Below are positions 1-6,410 of a DNA stretch of 6,422 nt, one piece after another. Both the position numbers and the translations under genes were made by a program. Every line of letters starts with the position of its first letter. The first letter of the stretch is position 1. The notes under the pieces were generated by a model that saw nothing but the letters and a program-made list of their open reading frames with translations, was not told the origin of the DNA and made no database searches. This DNA is from an uncultured Flavobacterium sp. GTDB lineage: Bacteria; Bacteroidota; Bacteroidia; Flavobacteriales; Flavobacteriaceae. Location: contig CAMLKV010000131.1 in assembly GCA_946480635.1 (NCBI GenBank), forward strand, positions 1-6,422. Direction: 5' to 3'.

Positions 1-1
1 A

Positions 2-172
2 GATGCTAAAGCAATTTTTCCAAAAGAATTATGGAATGATTTACATCTTCAAATAATATGGTATGGTCGTGAATATTCTCCTGCACGAGGTTGGAATCTT
101 GAAAAAGACATCATTACGAAAACAATTGGAAGAACTTCGGTACTAAAAGAATACAATAAAAAAACGCCCTGA
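2..172 (+). CDS. C-terminal part of a probable endonuclease III-like (HhH-GPD) DNA glycosylase, 5' end outside window
   Basis: One frame is open from the left edge to a TGA at 170-172, giving 56 residues with a protein-like composition (three Trp, two Tyr, several Gly, Arg and Pro). The segment FPKELWNDLHLQIIWYGRE followed by YSPARGWN matches by eye the end of endonuclease III proteins, where a Pro-Lys-x-x-Trp helix leads into a Gly-Arg pair and then an Ala-Arg-x-Pro segment just before the [4Fe-4S] loop. The family removes damaged bases and nicks DNA. The catalytic Lys and Asp and the helix-hairpin-helix would lie upstream, outside the window. The fragment has no cysteine at all, so the usual four-cysteine cluster is missing and the chain ends in a Lys-rich tail. 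The assignment is a motif resemblance only; a different protein family remains possible. The gene runs convergently with the sigma-factor unit. Confidence 0.45.
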   Translation, partial: DAKAIFPKELWNDLHLQIIWYGREYSPARGWNLEKDIITKTIGRTSVLKEYNKKTP

Positions 173-182
173 AAAGGGCGTT
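158..182. terminator. Convergent intrinsic terminator, stronger on the minus strand
   Basis: An 8-bp perfect stem, AACGCCCT (163-170) with AGGGCGTT (175-182), closes a GAAA loop (171-174). Seven A residues precede it (158-164). Read on the minus strand, the hairpin is followed by seven T residues, a classic intrinsic terminator for the sigma factor and small-protein unit. Read on the plus strand, the T-run is broken (TTCTCTCT), so termination there is probably weaker. The plus-strand gene's TGA stop (170-172) lies inside the hairpin, so that gene and its terminator overlap. Confidence 0.85.
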
Positions 183-191
183 CTCTCTAGC

Positions 192-338
192 TCAATTTAC
201 AACTATCTCAAAGTTTTCTTTGTTTGTAGTTTTAACTATTCGTACTGCTTTTGAATAGTTTAATATAAAATCCACTGTTTCCTTTTTTGGTAACATCTCT
301 TGGGTTTCATTTTTTTTCTTAGTGTAGAGTTTTGCCAT
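192..338 (-). CDS. 48-residue conserved-looking small protein downstream of the sigma factor
   Basis: The frame opens with ATG at 338-336 and stops at TGA (194-192). It encodes a basic, soluble 48-residue protein starting MAKLYTKKK and containing KKETVDFILNYSKAVRIVK, then a short hydrophobic end (FEIVVN). The middle looks like an amphipathic helix. There is no signal peptide, membrane segment or cysteine. It starts 48 nt after the sigma-factor stop codon on the same strand, with no terminator between, and its own stop is followed 9 nt later by the shared hairpin, so it fills the space between sigma gene and terminator exactly. From memory, short proteins with a similar KKET-hydrophobic-NYSKA pattern occur after this sigma gene in other Flavobacterium genomes; this was not checked. 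The function is unknown. A regulatory partner of the sigma factor is one possibility, but only position suggests it. Confidence 0.7.
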   Translation of the reverse strand: MAKLYTKKKNETQEMLPKKETVDFILNYSKAVRIVKTTNKENFEIVVN

Positions 339-386
339 ATTTTATGTTTAATTTTAAATATAACGCTTCTCTATAAAAGATATTGT

Positions 387-971
387 TTAATTGGTCAAAA
401 TAATTTGATTTTTTTCAATAATCTTTCTCAAATTAAGAACTGCATAACGCATTCTACCCAAAGCCGTATTAATACTAACACCTGTTAAATCAGCTATTTC
501 CTTAAAACTATGATCTTGATAGATTCTCATTTCCAACACTTCTCTTTGATCGTCAGGAAGTTCATTAATTAGCTTTAATAAATCAGATTCTACCTGTTCT
601 GTAATCATTTGCCCTTCAATATTGGGACTATTATCCATTAGAATTGAAAAAATTGAAAATTCGTCCGAATCACGATACTTTGGCATTTTTTTATCTCTTC
701 TAAATGTATCAATGATTAAATTATGAGCAATACGCATAACCCAAGGCAAAAATTTGCCTTCTTCATTATATGAGTTTGATTTTAGAGTTTTAATTACTTT
801 AATAAAGGTATCCTGAAAAATATCATCAGATAAATCTCTGTCTAAAACTTTTGAATAAATAAATCCGTAAATTTTAGATTGGTGTCTATTAATTAACACA
901 GCCAATGCGTTCTCATTACCATTAATGTAATCTCTAACTAATAAAGCGTCTGGGAGTTGATTTGTAGCCAT
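387..971 (-). CDS. ECF-type (sigma-70 family) RNA polymerase sigma factor
   Basis: This 194-residue protein directs RNA polymerase to a subset of promoters. Region 2 spans about residues 24-96: DDIFQDTFIKVIKTL (49-63) is the core-binding region 2.2, and FLPWVMRIAHNLIIDTFRR (74-92) covers regions 2.3 and 2.4, which melt and read the -10 element. A linker with several acidic residues follows (about 97-130). Region 4 spans about 133-187: ELPDDQREVLEMRIYQDHSFKEIADLTGVS with a helix-turn-helix at about 154-180 that reads the -35 element. Length and domain order fit the ECF group. The start is supported by the MATNQLPDALLVRDY opening just before region 2, the usual layout for flavobacterial members as I recall them. 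No anti-sigma gene of the FecR, zinc-finger or membrane type is adjacent, unlike many Bacteroidetes ECF factors tied to SusC/SusD loci. The gene has its own promoter and an unusual structured leader. The regulon cannot be deduced here. Confidence 0.93.
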   Translation of the reverse strand: MATNQLPDALLVRDYINGNENALAVLINRHQSKIYGFIYSKVLDRDLSDDIFQDTFIKVIKTLKSNSYNEEGKFLPWVMRIAHNLIIDTFRRDKKMPKYRDSDEFSIFSILMDNSPNIEGQMITEQVESDLLKLINELPDDQREVLEMRIYQDHSFKEIADLTGVSINTALGRMRYAVLNLRKIIEKNQIILTN

Positions 972-974
972 AAC

Positions 975-1031
975 AATACTTTTTAGATTTTGGGTTAATC
1001 ATTAAAGAGACTTCTCTCTGTAAAAAGTATT
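975..1031 (-). promoter_or_regulatory. Inverted repeat in the sigma-factor leader, 3 nt before the start codon
   Basis: AATACTTTTTA (975-985) and TAAAAAGTATT (1021-1031) are perfect 11-bp inverted copies. A second small hairpin lies between them: AGAGA (1006-1010), CTTC, TCTCT (1015-1019). On the minus-strand transcript the outer helix would end 3 nt before the sigma ATG (971-969), and the whole structure lies downstream of the predicted promoter, so it should be transcribed. A helix so close to the start codon could limit ribosome access, or the DNA dyad could be a protein-binding site. The outer helix is AT-rich (two G-C pairs), so chance is not excluded. Confidence 0.45.
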
Positions 1032-1066
1032 TTTGTGTTATAAGCGATTGTTTTGGTGTTATGTGC

Positions 1067-1100
1067 CAAATTTAAGTCATTTTATTTTAGAAATGCAAAA
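1067..1100 (-). promoter_or_regulatory. Bacteroidetes-type promoter of the sigma-factor gene
   Basis: On the minus strand, TTTTG (1100-1096) and TAAATTTG (1074-1067) match the -33 TTTG and -7 TAnnTTTG elements of the Bacteroidetes housekeeping sigma factor, separated by 21 nt, within the usual range. Transcription would begin near 1060 and give a leader of about 90 nt before the ATG at 971. It is the only full match I found between the glucanase terminator and the sigma gene. Confidence 0.6.
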
Positions 1101-1197
1101 AAAATTTAAAATTTAACTTTTTTAGAAAAATATTTTCTTCAATTTTTAGTTATCAATAGTTTTTTTGTCTGTAATTTTTACCTTCTCATAACTCAAT

Positions 1198-1225
1198 AAA
1201 AAAAGCGTTCGATAAATCGAACGCT
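1198..1225 (-). terminator. Intrinsic terminator of the beta-glucan operon
   Basis: A 9-bp perfect stem, AGCGTTCGA (1204-1212) with TCGAACGCT (1217-1225), closes a 4-nt loop. Seven A residues at 1198-1204 become a T-run directly after the hairpin on the minus strand. It lies 44 nt after the GH64 stop codon and upstream of the sigma-factor promoter, so it separates the two minus-strand units. The rest of the 972-1269 gap holds only the sigma promoter and leader; I see no gene in it. Confidence 0.9.
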
Positions 1226-1269
1226 CTAAAGAAAACTCAAAATAATAACTAATCAAGTTACAATAGGTG

Positions 1270-3906
1270 TTATTTTTTTAAAAATCTCTTGATAACTTTA
1301 TTATTTCCTTCTTCAATTACCACAAAATAAACTCCTGATGACAAACTTGAAACATCAAGACTATTTTGAGAAAATTTAGTTTTTAAAACTATATTACCTG
1401 ACAAATCAATCACAAAAAGTTTTTGTTCATTAACCTCTTTTGAAAAGAACAAATAATCTGATGTAGGATTTGGATAAACTTTTAATTCAGCTTCATCTTG
1501 CACTTCTTCTTTTGAGTCTAAAACTACTTTTGCTGCATTACCAACTTTAGTAATTTTAATCCAATTAATATTTACACCCGAAGTTTGAATAAAAATCCCA
1601 AAATTATAAGTCCCAGCATTTACATTAACAGTATGAGAAATAGTTTGCCAATTTTGCCATCCGCCTGTGTTGGGAACATTTAACGTACCTAATACAATTG
1701 ATCCAGCATTTAAATCAGATGAAATTTTTGCACCTGTAACAGCACTTGCTACTCTGTACTCAATAAGATAAGAACCAGTAGTAGGGAAGTTTACACTATT
1801 GTAAGCCATCCAATCGCCAGTATCACAATATCCAACGTTTGAACCTCCTCCAGTATCTGTTGTAGCTTCAACCTGTATGCCACTCATTGCTGAATAGTTT
1901 TCAGCTTGTATTACTGTTGAATTTACAACTGGTACCAATTTCCAATGTCCGCTAGTTTGGTTCACATTTTCCCATTGTTGTACGTTTCCACCATTAGCAG
2001 TACTATATCCAGCAACTTCTACTAGCTTACCACTATGTTTTGCAATAATTTTAAAATATCCGTCACCAGTTGAAACCAAGATAAATTGTTGATTAGGAGT
2101 AGCATTGTATGGATACTGCTCTACATTGGCACCATTTGCAGTGTTGAAATTATTAATATCAAGTGATTGACCGCTATGGTTTGCAATTATTTTATAAAGT
2201 CCATCTCCTAAATGAGTAAAAGTGAATTTTTGATTGTTTCCACCATTAAATGTCCCTTGAGCCACATTCGCGCCATTGACATTGCTTGAGCCCCATACAT
2301 CCATATACAATCCACTATTGCGGTTTTGTAGATAATAAGTAACATTCCCTACATTAGTATCTCCATTTGGTAGAACTCTCATGGAAGTAACTTTATCATT
2401 CCAAGTTGCATTGAAACAAGAAGAATCTGAAGTCAATGTTGTAGAAGTTCCAGTAAAATTATCATCAATGTATAATACAACTTTGTAACCTTGTGTTATT
2501 TTTAATGAAGACATAATATCGTTTCTAACCCCTTTTGCTTGCAATGCGGCTAGATTATAATCACCAATCCCAAATCCAGCTGAGAACCCAGTAAAATTAC
2601 AATCATCATAGGATGTTATAATTCCAGTTGTTGCAGGAACCGAAGGATTAGTAATACCTACATATCCACCAAAAGTAGCAATGACTTTTGTAGGTTGTGG
2701 AGTATGCAATGATGGTGATTGATCTGCTACATCATCATAAGCAAAACCGTAAGATAAATTATCTAAACTGACTCCTGGCAAGTGCCAAAATTTAGCATAA
2801 TGATTCATTGGGTTAGCTTTATAAAAATTAGGAGCATCATACCAATTTTGTTGACCTGGATTAGGTGTAGTTACATTCACCATATGTCTGTTTATAGCAG
2901 CGCAAAGTTGAGCTTGAACTACTAAATCTAAATCTCCATCAACTAATCTTCTGTCTAGAACTCCTTTCCCTTCCAAAACTTCCTGAGTAGATGGTCTATA
3001 TTGTACTCTTCCTGTGCGACCTACAAAACCTCCTGATTGACCAACAACTTCAAGCTGTTCGCCAATTACTCTTCCTTTAAAAACACCAGCATCTCCAGCA
3101 TAAAATATTAAATCTTCGTTTTTGTATTTGTTCCAAATAGCATCCACATAAGATTTCATGTAATTTGCATAAGCTCCAGAACCTTCGGCAAAAGCTGGAG
3201 TTTTTGAAGGTGCAGTAATTTCACCAGTCGCATCATTTACACAACCTTGAAATTCTGTTGGTACATTGGCTTTAAAAGCTGCTACTATTTCGCTTTGAGT
3301 CTTATATTCTCCTACTTTCTTTTGATAACCATTTGCTCCAAGTAATTCTAATCCCATAGGGTATTTAAAAGAGTCAACACGAGTAGGGTTTCCAAAAAAA
3401 CCATATTGATTATTTGTTAGCTCAATCATTTCATAAAGTATCCCATTATTTGGATCTGTAGGATTTAAAGGATTATGTCCAGCATAACCTGATGGTGCTC
3501 CTGAGGCCCCAAAGAAATATAAATACATTTGAGATCCTTTTGAAATAAATACTCTACATCCCGCAATAAGTGGTAGTGTAAATGTTTTGTTAGGAATCTC
3601 GCTTAATTTAGCAAAACAATTTGCATATTTCCCGTTTCCGCCAGGACCTAAATTTCCGCCTGGTGTTGGCCCTTGTACAGTATTATAAGATGAACTCATT
3701 GGGAGAACTTGGCTCGTTTTAGGGTTTACCCACACATGATTTCCTGTTGTGTAGTCTATCCCTACTATCGCGACATATAAATCGGAATCAGCAAAAGGGG
3801 AATTATTATTTACCGTAAAAGGGATCGCTCCTTGAGCAAAACTCATAGAACTCATGAACAGTACTTGCAATACTGCCAGAATTTTAAAATAAAACATTCT
3901 TTTCAT
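1270..3906 (-). CDS. Secreted multidomain GH64 beta-1,3-glucanase with crystallin-like, ricin-like and CBM6 modules and T9SS sorting tail
   Basis: This 878-residue enzyme is predicted to cut beta-1,3-glucan. A Sec signal peptide (1 to about 24, ending MSFA before QG) is followed by a GH64 catalytic domain (about 26-410). GH64 enzymes invert configuration and typically release laminaripentaose. Glu162 (in YEMIELT) and Asp178 (in TRVDSF) lie 16 residues apart, the spacing I recall for the catalytic pair Glu154/Asp170 of the Streptomyces matensis enzyme. A beta/gamma-crystallin-like domain (about 428-512) carries two calcium-clamp motifs, NDIMSS and NDKVTS. A ricin-type beta-trefoil (about 519-661) has three repeats ending NQKF, NQQF and SGHW. 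A CBM6 (about 663-788) has the IQAENYSAMSG opening and candidate ligand aromatics Tyr693, Trp699, Trp750 and Trp753. A type A T9SS tail (about 808-878) begins KVYPNPTSDY and ends VIKRFLKK, so the protein should reach the cell surface or medium. It is the second gene of an operon, 50 nt after the GH3 gene. A start at Met4 is also possible. The natural polymer is inferred from the family. Confidence 0.93.
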   Translation of the reverse strand: MKRMFYFKILAVLQVLFMSSMSFAQGAIPFTVNNNSPFADSDLYVAIVGIDYTTGNHVWVNPKTSQVLPMSSSYNTVQGPTPGGNLGPGGNGKYANCFAKLSEIPNKTFTLPLIAGCRVFISKGSQMYLYFFGASGAPSGYAGHNPLNPTDPNNGILYEMIELTNNQYGFFGNPTRVDSFKYPMGLELLGANGYQKKVGEYKTQSEIVAAFKANVPTEFQGCVNDATGEITAPSKTPAFAEGSGAYANYMKSYVDAIWNKYKNEDLIFYAGDAGVFKGRVIGEQLEVVGQSGGFVGRTGRVQYRPSTQEVLEGKGVLDRRLVDGDLDLVVQAQLCAAINRHMVNVTTPNPGQQNWYDAPNFYKANPMNHYAKFWHLPGVSLDNLSYGFAYDDVADQSPSLHTPQPTKVIATFGGYVGITNPSVPATTGIITSYDDCNFTGFSAGFGIGDYNLAALQAKGVRNDIMSSLKITQGYKVVLYIDDNFTGTSTTLTSDSSCFNATWNDKVTSMRVLPNGDTNVGNVTYYLQNRNSGLYMDVWGSSNVNGANVAQGTFNGGNNQKFTFTHLGDGLYKIIANHSGQSLDINNFNTANGANVEQYPYNATPNQQFILVSTGDGYFKIIAKHSGKLVEVAGYSTANGGNVQQWENVNQTSGHWKLVPVVNSTVIQAENYSAMSGIQVEATTDTGGGSNVGYCDTGDWMAYNSVNFPTTGSYLIEYRVASAVTGAKISSDLNAGSIVLGTLNVPNTGGWQNWQTISHTVNVNAGTYNFGIFIQTSGVNINWIKITKVGNAAKVVLDSKEEVQDEAELKVYPNPTSDYLFFSKEVNEQKLFVIDLSGNIVLKTKFSQNSLDVSSLSSGVYFVVIEEGNNKVIKRFLKK

Positions 3907-3956
3907 AATTTTTAGTTTAGGTTTATTTGTTAATTGGTATTTGAATTTATTTTGGT

Positions 3957-6245
3957 TTATTTAAATTGAAAATCTTTTTCTAAAACATCCGCAGAATTTG
4001 TCCCCACAAATACTTTGAAATCTCCTGGTTCTGCTTCCCATTTAGCATTTGGAGTATAATATTCTATCGTTTTTTCATCAATAATAAAAGTGATTTTTTT
4101 AGATTCATTTGGTTCAAGATGAATCATTTTAAAGTCTTTTAATTCCTTTACTGGGCGAGTATAACTTCCTATTAAATCTCTTATATACATTTGGACAACT
4201 TCTTTACCAGCCACTTTTCCAACATTTTTAACTGTAACTGAAACTTCAATTTTTCCGTTTTTAGAAAATGTATCTAAATTTAAATTTAAATCTGAATATT
4301 GAAATTTAGAATAACTCAAACCATGTCCAAATGGATAAAGAGGAGTGTTTGCTTCGTCCATATAATGGGACCAAAAAACACTTTCAGGTTCATTCATCAC
4401 TGGTCTTCCAGTATTCTTATGATTATAATAAATAGGAACTTGGCCAACATTTCGAGGAAAAGTCATTGGTAACTTACCACTAGGATTATAATCTCCATAT
4501 AAAACTTGTGCTATTGCATTTCCAGATTGTGTTCCTAAATGCCAAGCTTCAACAATAGCCGGAATATGTTTAGCTGCCCAAGGAATAGCAAGCGGACGAC
4601 CATTATTTAAAACTAAGACGATATTAGGATTTACTTTGTAGACTTCTTCCAATAATTCTTGTTGCACCCCTGGTAACGTAATATCTGCTCTACTTCTACC
4701 TTCACCAGATTGCAATCCGTGTTCACCTAAAACCATAATTACAACATCCGCATTTTTGGCTGTTTTGATGGCTTCTGGAAACCCTGTTTTATCAGCCATA
4801 TTAATTTTAGTTTCCCACATAAATTGAGTCCTTCCAACTGCTACATCTGCACCCTTAGCATATGTGATTTGATTTCCAGTATATTTTTTTAAACCTTCTA
4901 AAACGGAAACAGCAGTTTCATCATCTGCGCCTATTCTCCAACTTCCGAGAGGACTAGTTTTATCATTTGCCAAAGAACCAATTACTGCAATTCTTTTTCC
5001 TTGTTTAGAAAGAGGAAGTAATTCGTTTTCATTTTTTAAAAGAACAATTGATTTTTTAGCAATATCTAAAACTTCATTATGAAATTCGGCTTTACCAATG
5101 GTTTCTTTTTCACGATTTTCATCACAGTATTTATAAGGATTCTCAAATAATCCTAATTCAAATTTTACTCTTAAAATTCTTTTAACAGCATCATTAATTA
5201 TAGTTTCTTTTACTTTCCCTTCCCTAACTAATTGGGCTAAATTTTCAACATAAGCATATGATTCCATATCCATGTCCGAACCAGCATTTGCAGCTATTTC
5301 TGCAGCTTGTTTGCTATTTTTTGCGTAACCATGAGCAATCATTTCGTATATAGAACCCCAGTCTGAAACCACAAAACCTTCAAATTTCCAATCCCCTTTT
5401 AGTATATCTCTTTGCAAAAAAGAATTTCCTGTTGCAGGAATACCATTTAGTTCATTAAATGAATTCATAAAAGTTTTAACATTTGCATCAATTGTTGCCT
5501 TGAAAGGTGGTAAAATCACATTTTGCAAAACTTCATCACTCACAGCAACAGTATTGTAATCTCTTCCAGACTCTGCAAAACCATATCCAGCAAAATGCTT
5601 AGTACAAGCCAAAACATTTTTATTTGAAGTTAAATCTCCTTGAAAGCCTTTAACTCTTGCTATCGCTATTTTACTTCCTAAAAAAGGATCTTCTCCAGCT
5701 CCCTCCATTACTCTACCCCATCTTGCATCTCTTGTGATGTCTACCATTGGCGCAAAAGTCCAGTTTATTCCTGTAGAAGATGCTTCTTCAGCAGCAATTT
5801 GAGCAGATTTTTCTATTGCTTCTAGATCCCAGCTTGCCGCCTCAGCCAAGGGAATTGGACTTATTGTTTTATACCCATGGACAACATCAAATCCAAAAAG
5901 TAAAGGAATCTTCAAACGTGTCTCTTCAACAGCAATTTTTTGGAGCACTCTTACTTCTTTAACGCCTTTTACATTAAGCATTGCACCTACCCAACCTTTC
6001 TTCAGGTTTTCATATTTTTGAGCAGCTGTCCCATTTTTTGGCACAGGTCCAGTAACATCAAAGAAACCATTATACTGATTCATTTGACCTATTTTTTCCT
6101 CAAGAGTCATTAAATTCAAAAGTGAATCGACTCTTTTTTCTGTCTTCTCGTCTTTAGTACTGGTAATTATTTTTTTAGATGATTTACAGTTTAAAAAAAG
6201 TAAACCAACTATCAACAAACCATATTTTAGTTTACTAAAATTCAT
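3957..6245 (-). CDS. bglX: GH3 family beta-glucosidase, lipoprotein (BglX type)
   Basis: This 762-residue enzyme removes terminal beta-linked glucose from oligosaccharides, here probably those made by the neighbouring GH64 enzyme. The N-terminus is a lipoprotein signal with lipobox LFLNC (Cys20). The residues after it (KSSKK) lack the acidic surface-export signal known from Bacteroidetes, which suggests periplasmic-side anchoring. The GH3 N-terminal barrel (about 38-365) has the KIGQM opening, FGFDVVHGY (Asp120), RWGRVMEGAGEDP, KHFAGYG (Lys216, His217) and GFVVSDW, whose Asp295 is the expected nucleophile. The second domain (about 395-600) contains VLGEHGLQSGEGRSRADITLPG, split here as VLGEHG and SGEGRSRADITLPG; Glu515 aligns by eye with the acid/base of BglX-type enzymes. 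YPFGHGLSY leads to a C-terminal fibronectin III-like domain (about 655-758). Length is normal for BglX (about 750-765) and nothing is truncated. It is the first gene of the visible operon and follows a structured leader. Exact linkage preference (beta-1,3, 1,4 or 1,6) cannot be read from the sequence. Confidence 0.93.
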   Translation of the reverse strand: MNFSKLKYGLLIVGLLFLNCKSSKKIITSTKDEKTEKRVDSLLNLMTLEEKIGQMNQYNGFFDVTGPVPKNGTAAQKYENLKKGWVGAMLNVKGVKEVRVLQKIAVEETRLKIPLLFGFDVVHGYKTISPIPLAEAASWDLEAIEKSAQIAAEEASSTGINWTFAPMVDITRDARWGRVMEGAGEDPFLGSKIAIARVKGFQGDLTSNKNVLACTKHFAGYGFAESGRDYNTVAVSDEVLQNVILPPFKATIDANVKTFMNSFNELNGIPATGNSFLQRDILKGDWKFEGFVVSDWGSIYEMIAHGYAKNSKQAAEIAANAGSDMDMESYAYVENLAQLVREGKVKETIINDAVKRILRVKFELGLFENPYKYCDENREKETIGKAEFHNEVLDIAKKSIVLLKNENELLPLSKQGKRIAVIGSLANDKTSPLGSWRIGADDETAVSVLEGLKKYTGNQITYAKGADVAVGRTQFMWETKINMADKTGFPEAIKTAKNADVVIMVLGEHGLQSGEGRSRADITLPGVQQELLEEVYKVNPNIVLVLNNGRPLAIPWAAKHIPAIVEAWHLGTQSGNAIAQVLYGDYNPSGKLPMTFPRNVGQVPIYYNHKNTGRPVMNEPESVFWSHYMDEANTPLYPFGHGLSYSKFQYSDLNLNLDTFSKNGKIEVSVTVKNVGKVAGKEVVQMYIRDLIGSYTRPVKELKDFKMIHLEPNESKKITFIIDEKTIEYYTPNAKWEAEPGDFKVFVGTNSADVLEKDFQFK

Positions 6246-6260
6246 TTATTTATAGTATTG

Positions 6261-6328
6261 TTAGGTATAGCACAACCTTCAAAGAGATTAGAAATAATCT
6301 AACCTCTTTGTAAATGGTTGATACCCAA
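6261..6328 (-). promoter_or_regulatory. Long stem-loop in the leader of the GH3-GH64 operon
   Basis: Three nested helices can form in the minus-strand transcript: 8 bp (6261-6268 with 6321-6328), 5 bp (6273-6277 with 6316-6320) and 12 bp (6280-6291 with 6299-6310), capped by a 7-nt loop (6292-6298). A 4-nt bulge (6269-6272) and a 2x5 internal loop interrupt them. Two of the 25 pairs, 6263-6326 and 6287-6303, are A opposite C on the plus strand but G-U in minus-strand RNA, so the fold favours the operon's transcript. It ends 15 nt before the GH3 ATG. No T-run follows, so it is not a typical terminator. It matches no riboswitch I recognise. It could be a 5' untranslated control element, an mRNA-stabilising structure, or the 3' end of an upstream gene. 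Confidence 0.55.
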
Positions 6329-6393
6329 AATTGAATGAAAAATATTGTGAAGATTAATTGATGAAAAAGGAATTATTTTATTAAATTCAAACA

Positions 6394-6410
6394 CAAATAT
6401 CGTGCATGCA
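6394..6410 (-). promoter_or_regulatory. Weak candidate promoter element and palindrome upstream of the GH3 gene
   Basis: On the minus strand, GATATTTG (6401-6394) differs at one position from the Bacteroidetes -7 consensus TAnnTTTG. A perfect 8-bp palindrome, TGCATGCA (6403-6410), lies just upstream and could be part of an operator. The matching -33 element would fall at or past the right edge, so the promoter cannot be confirmed. If used, transcription would start near 6388 and give a leader of about 140 nt that includes the stem-loop. Confidence 0.22.

Noticed and set aside
300..488. A 62-codon plus-strand frame
   Set aside because: It lies antisense across the end of the sigma gene and the start of the small protein. 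Its composition (runs of Phe, Leu, Ile, Asn) is typical of AT-rich antisense sequence, and it has no promoter match or recognisable domain.
158..1225. The two similar CAATAAAAAAA-hairpin elements as copies of a mobile repeat
   Set aside because: Only the A-run and its short flank are shared. The stems differ in sequence and each sits where a terminator is expected.
1924..2352. The repeated segment of the GH64 gene as a DNA-level tandem repeat
   Set aside because: The similarity is at protein level and reflects the three repeats of a ricin-type beta-trefoil; the nucleotide repeats are diverged.
387..3906. The sigma factor as a dedicated regulator of the glucan operon
   Set aside because: A strong terminator and a separate promoter lie between them, there is no FecR-type anti-sigma or SusC partner, and the sigma sequence looks like a general flavobacterial type.
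3907..3956. Possible separate promoter or terminator between the GH3 and GH64 genes
   Set aside because: The 50-nt gap has no hairpin with a T-run and no TAnnTTTG match on the minus strand, so the genes are treated as one operon.
5780..5962. A 60-codon plus-strand frame inside the GH3 gene
   Set aside because: It is wholly antisense to a well-supported catalytic domain and consists largely of Leu, Gln and Phe repeats, as expected from the complement of Ala- and Glu-rich codons.
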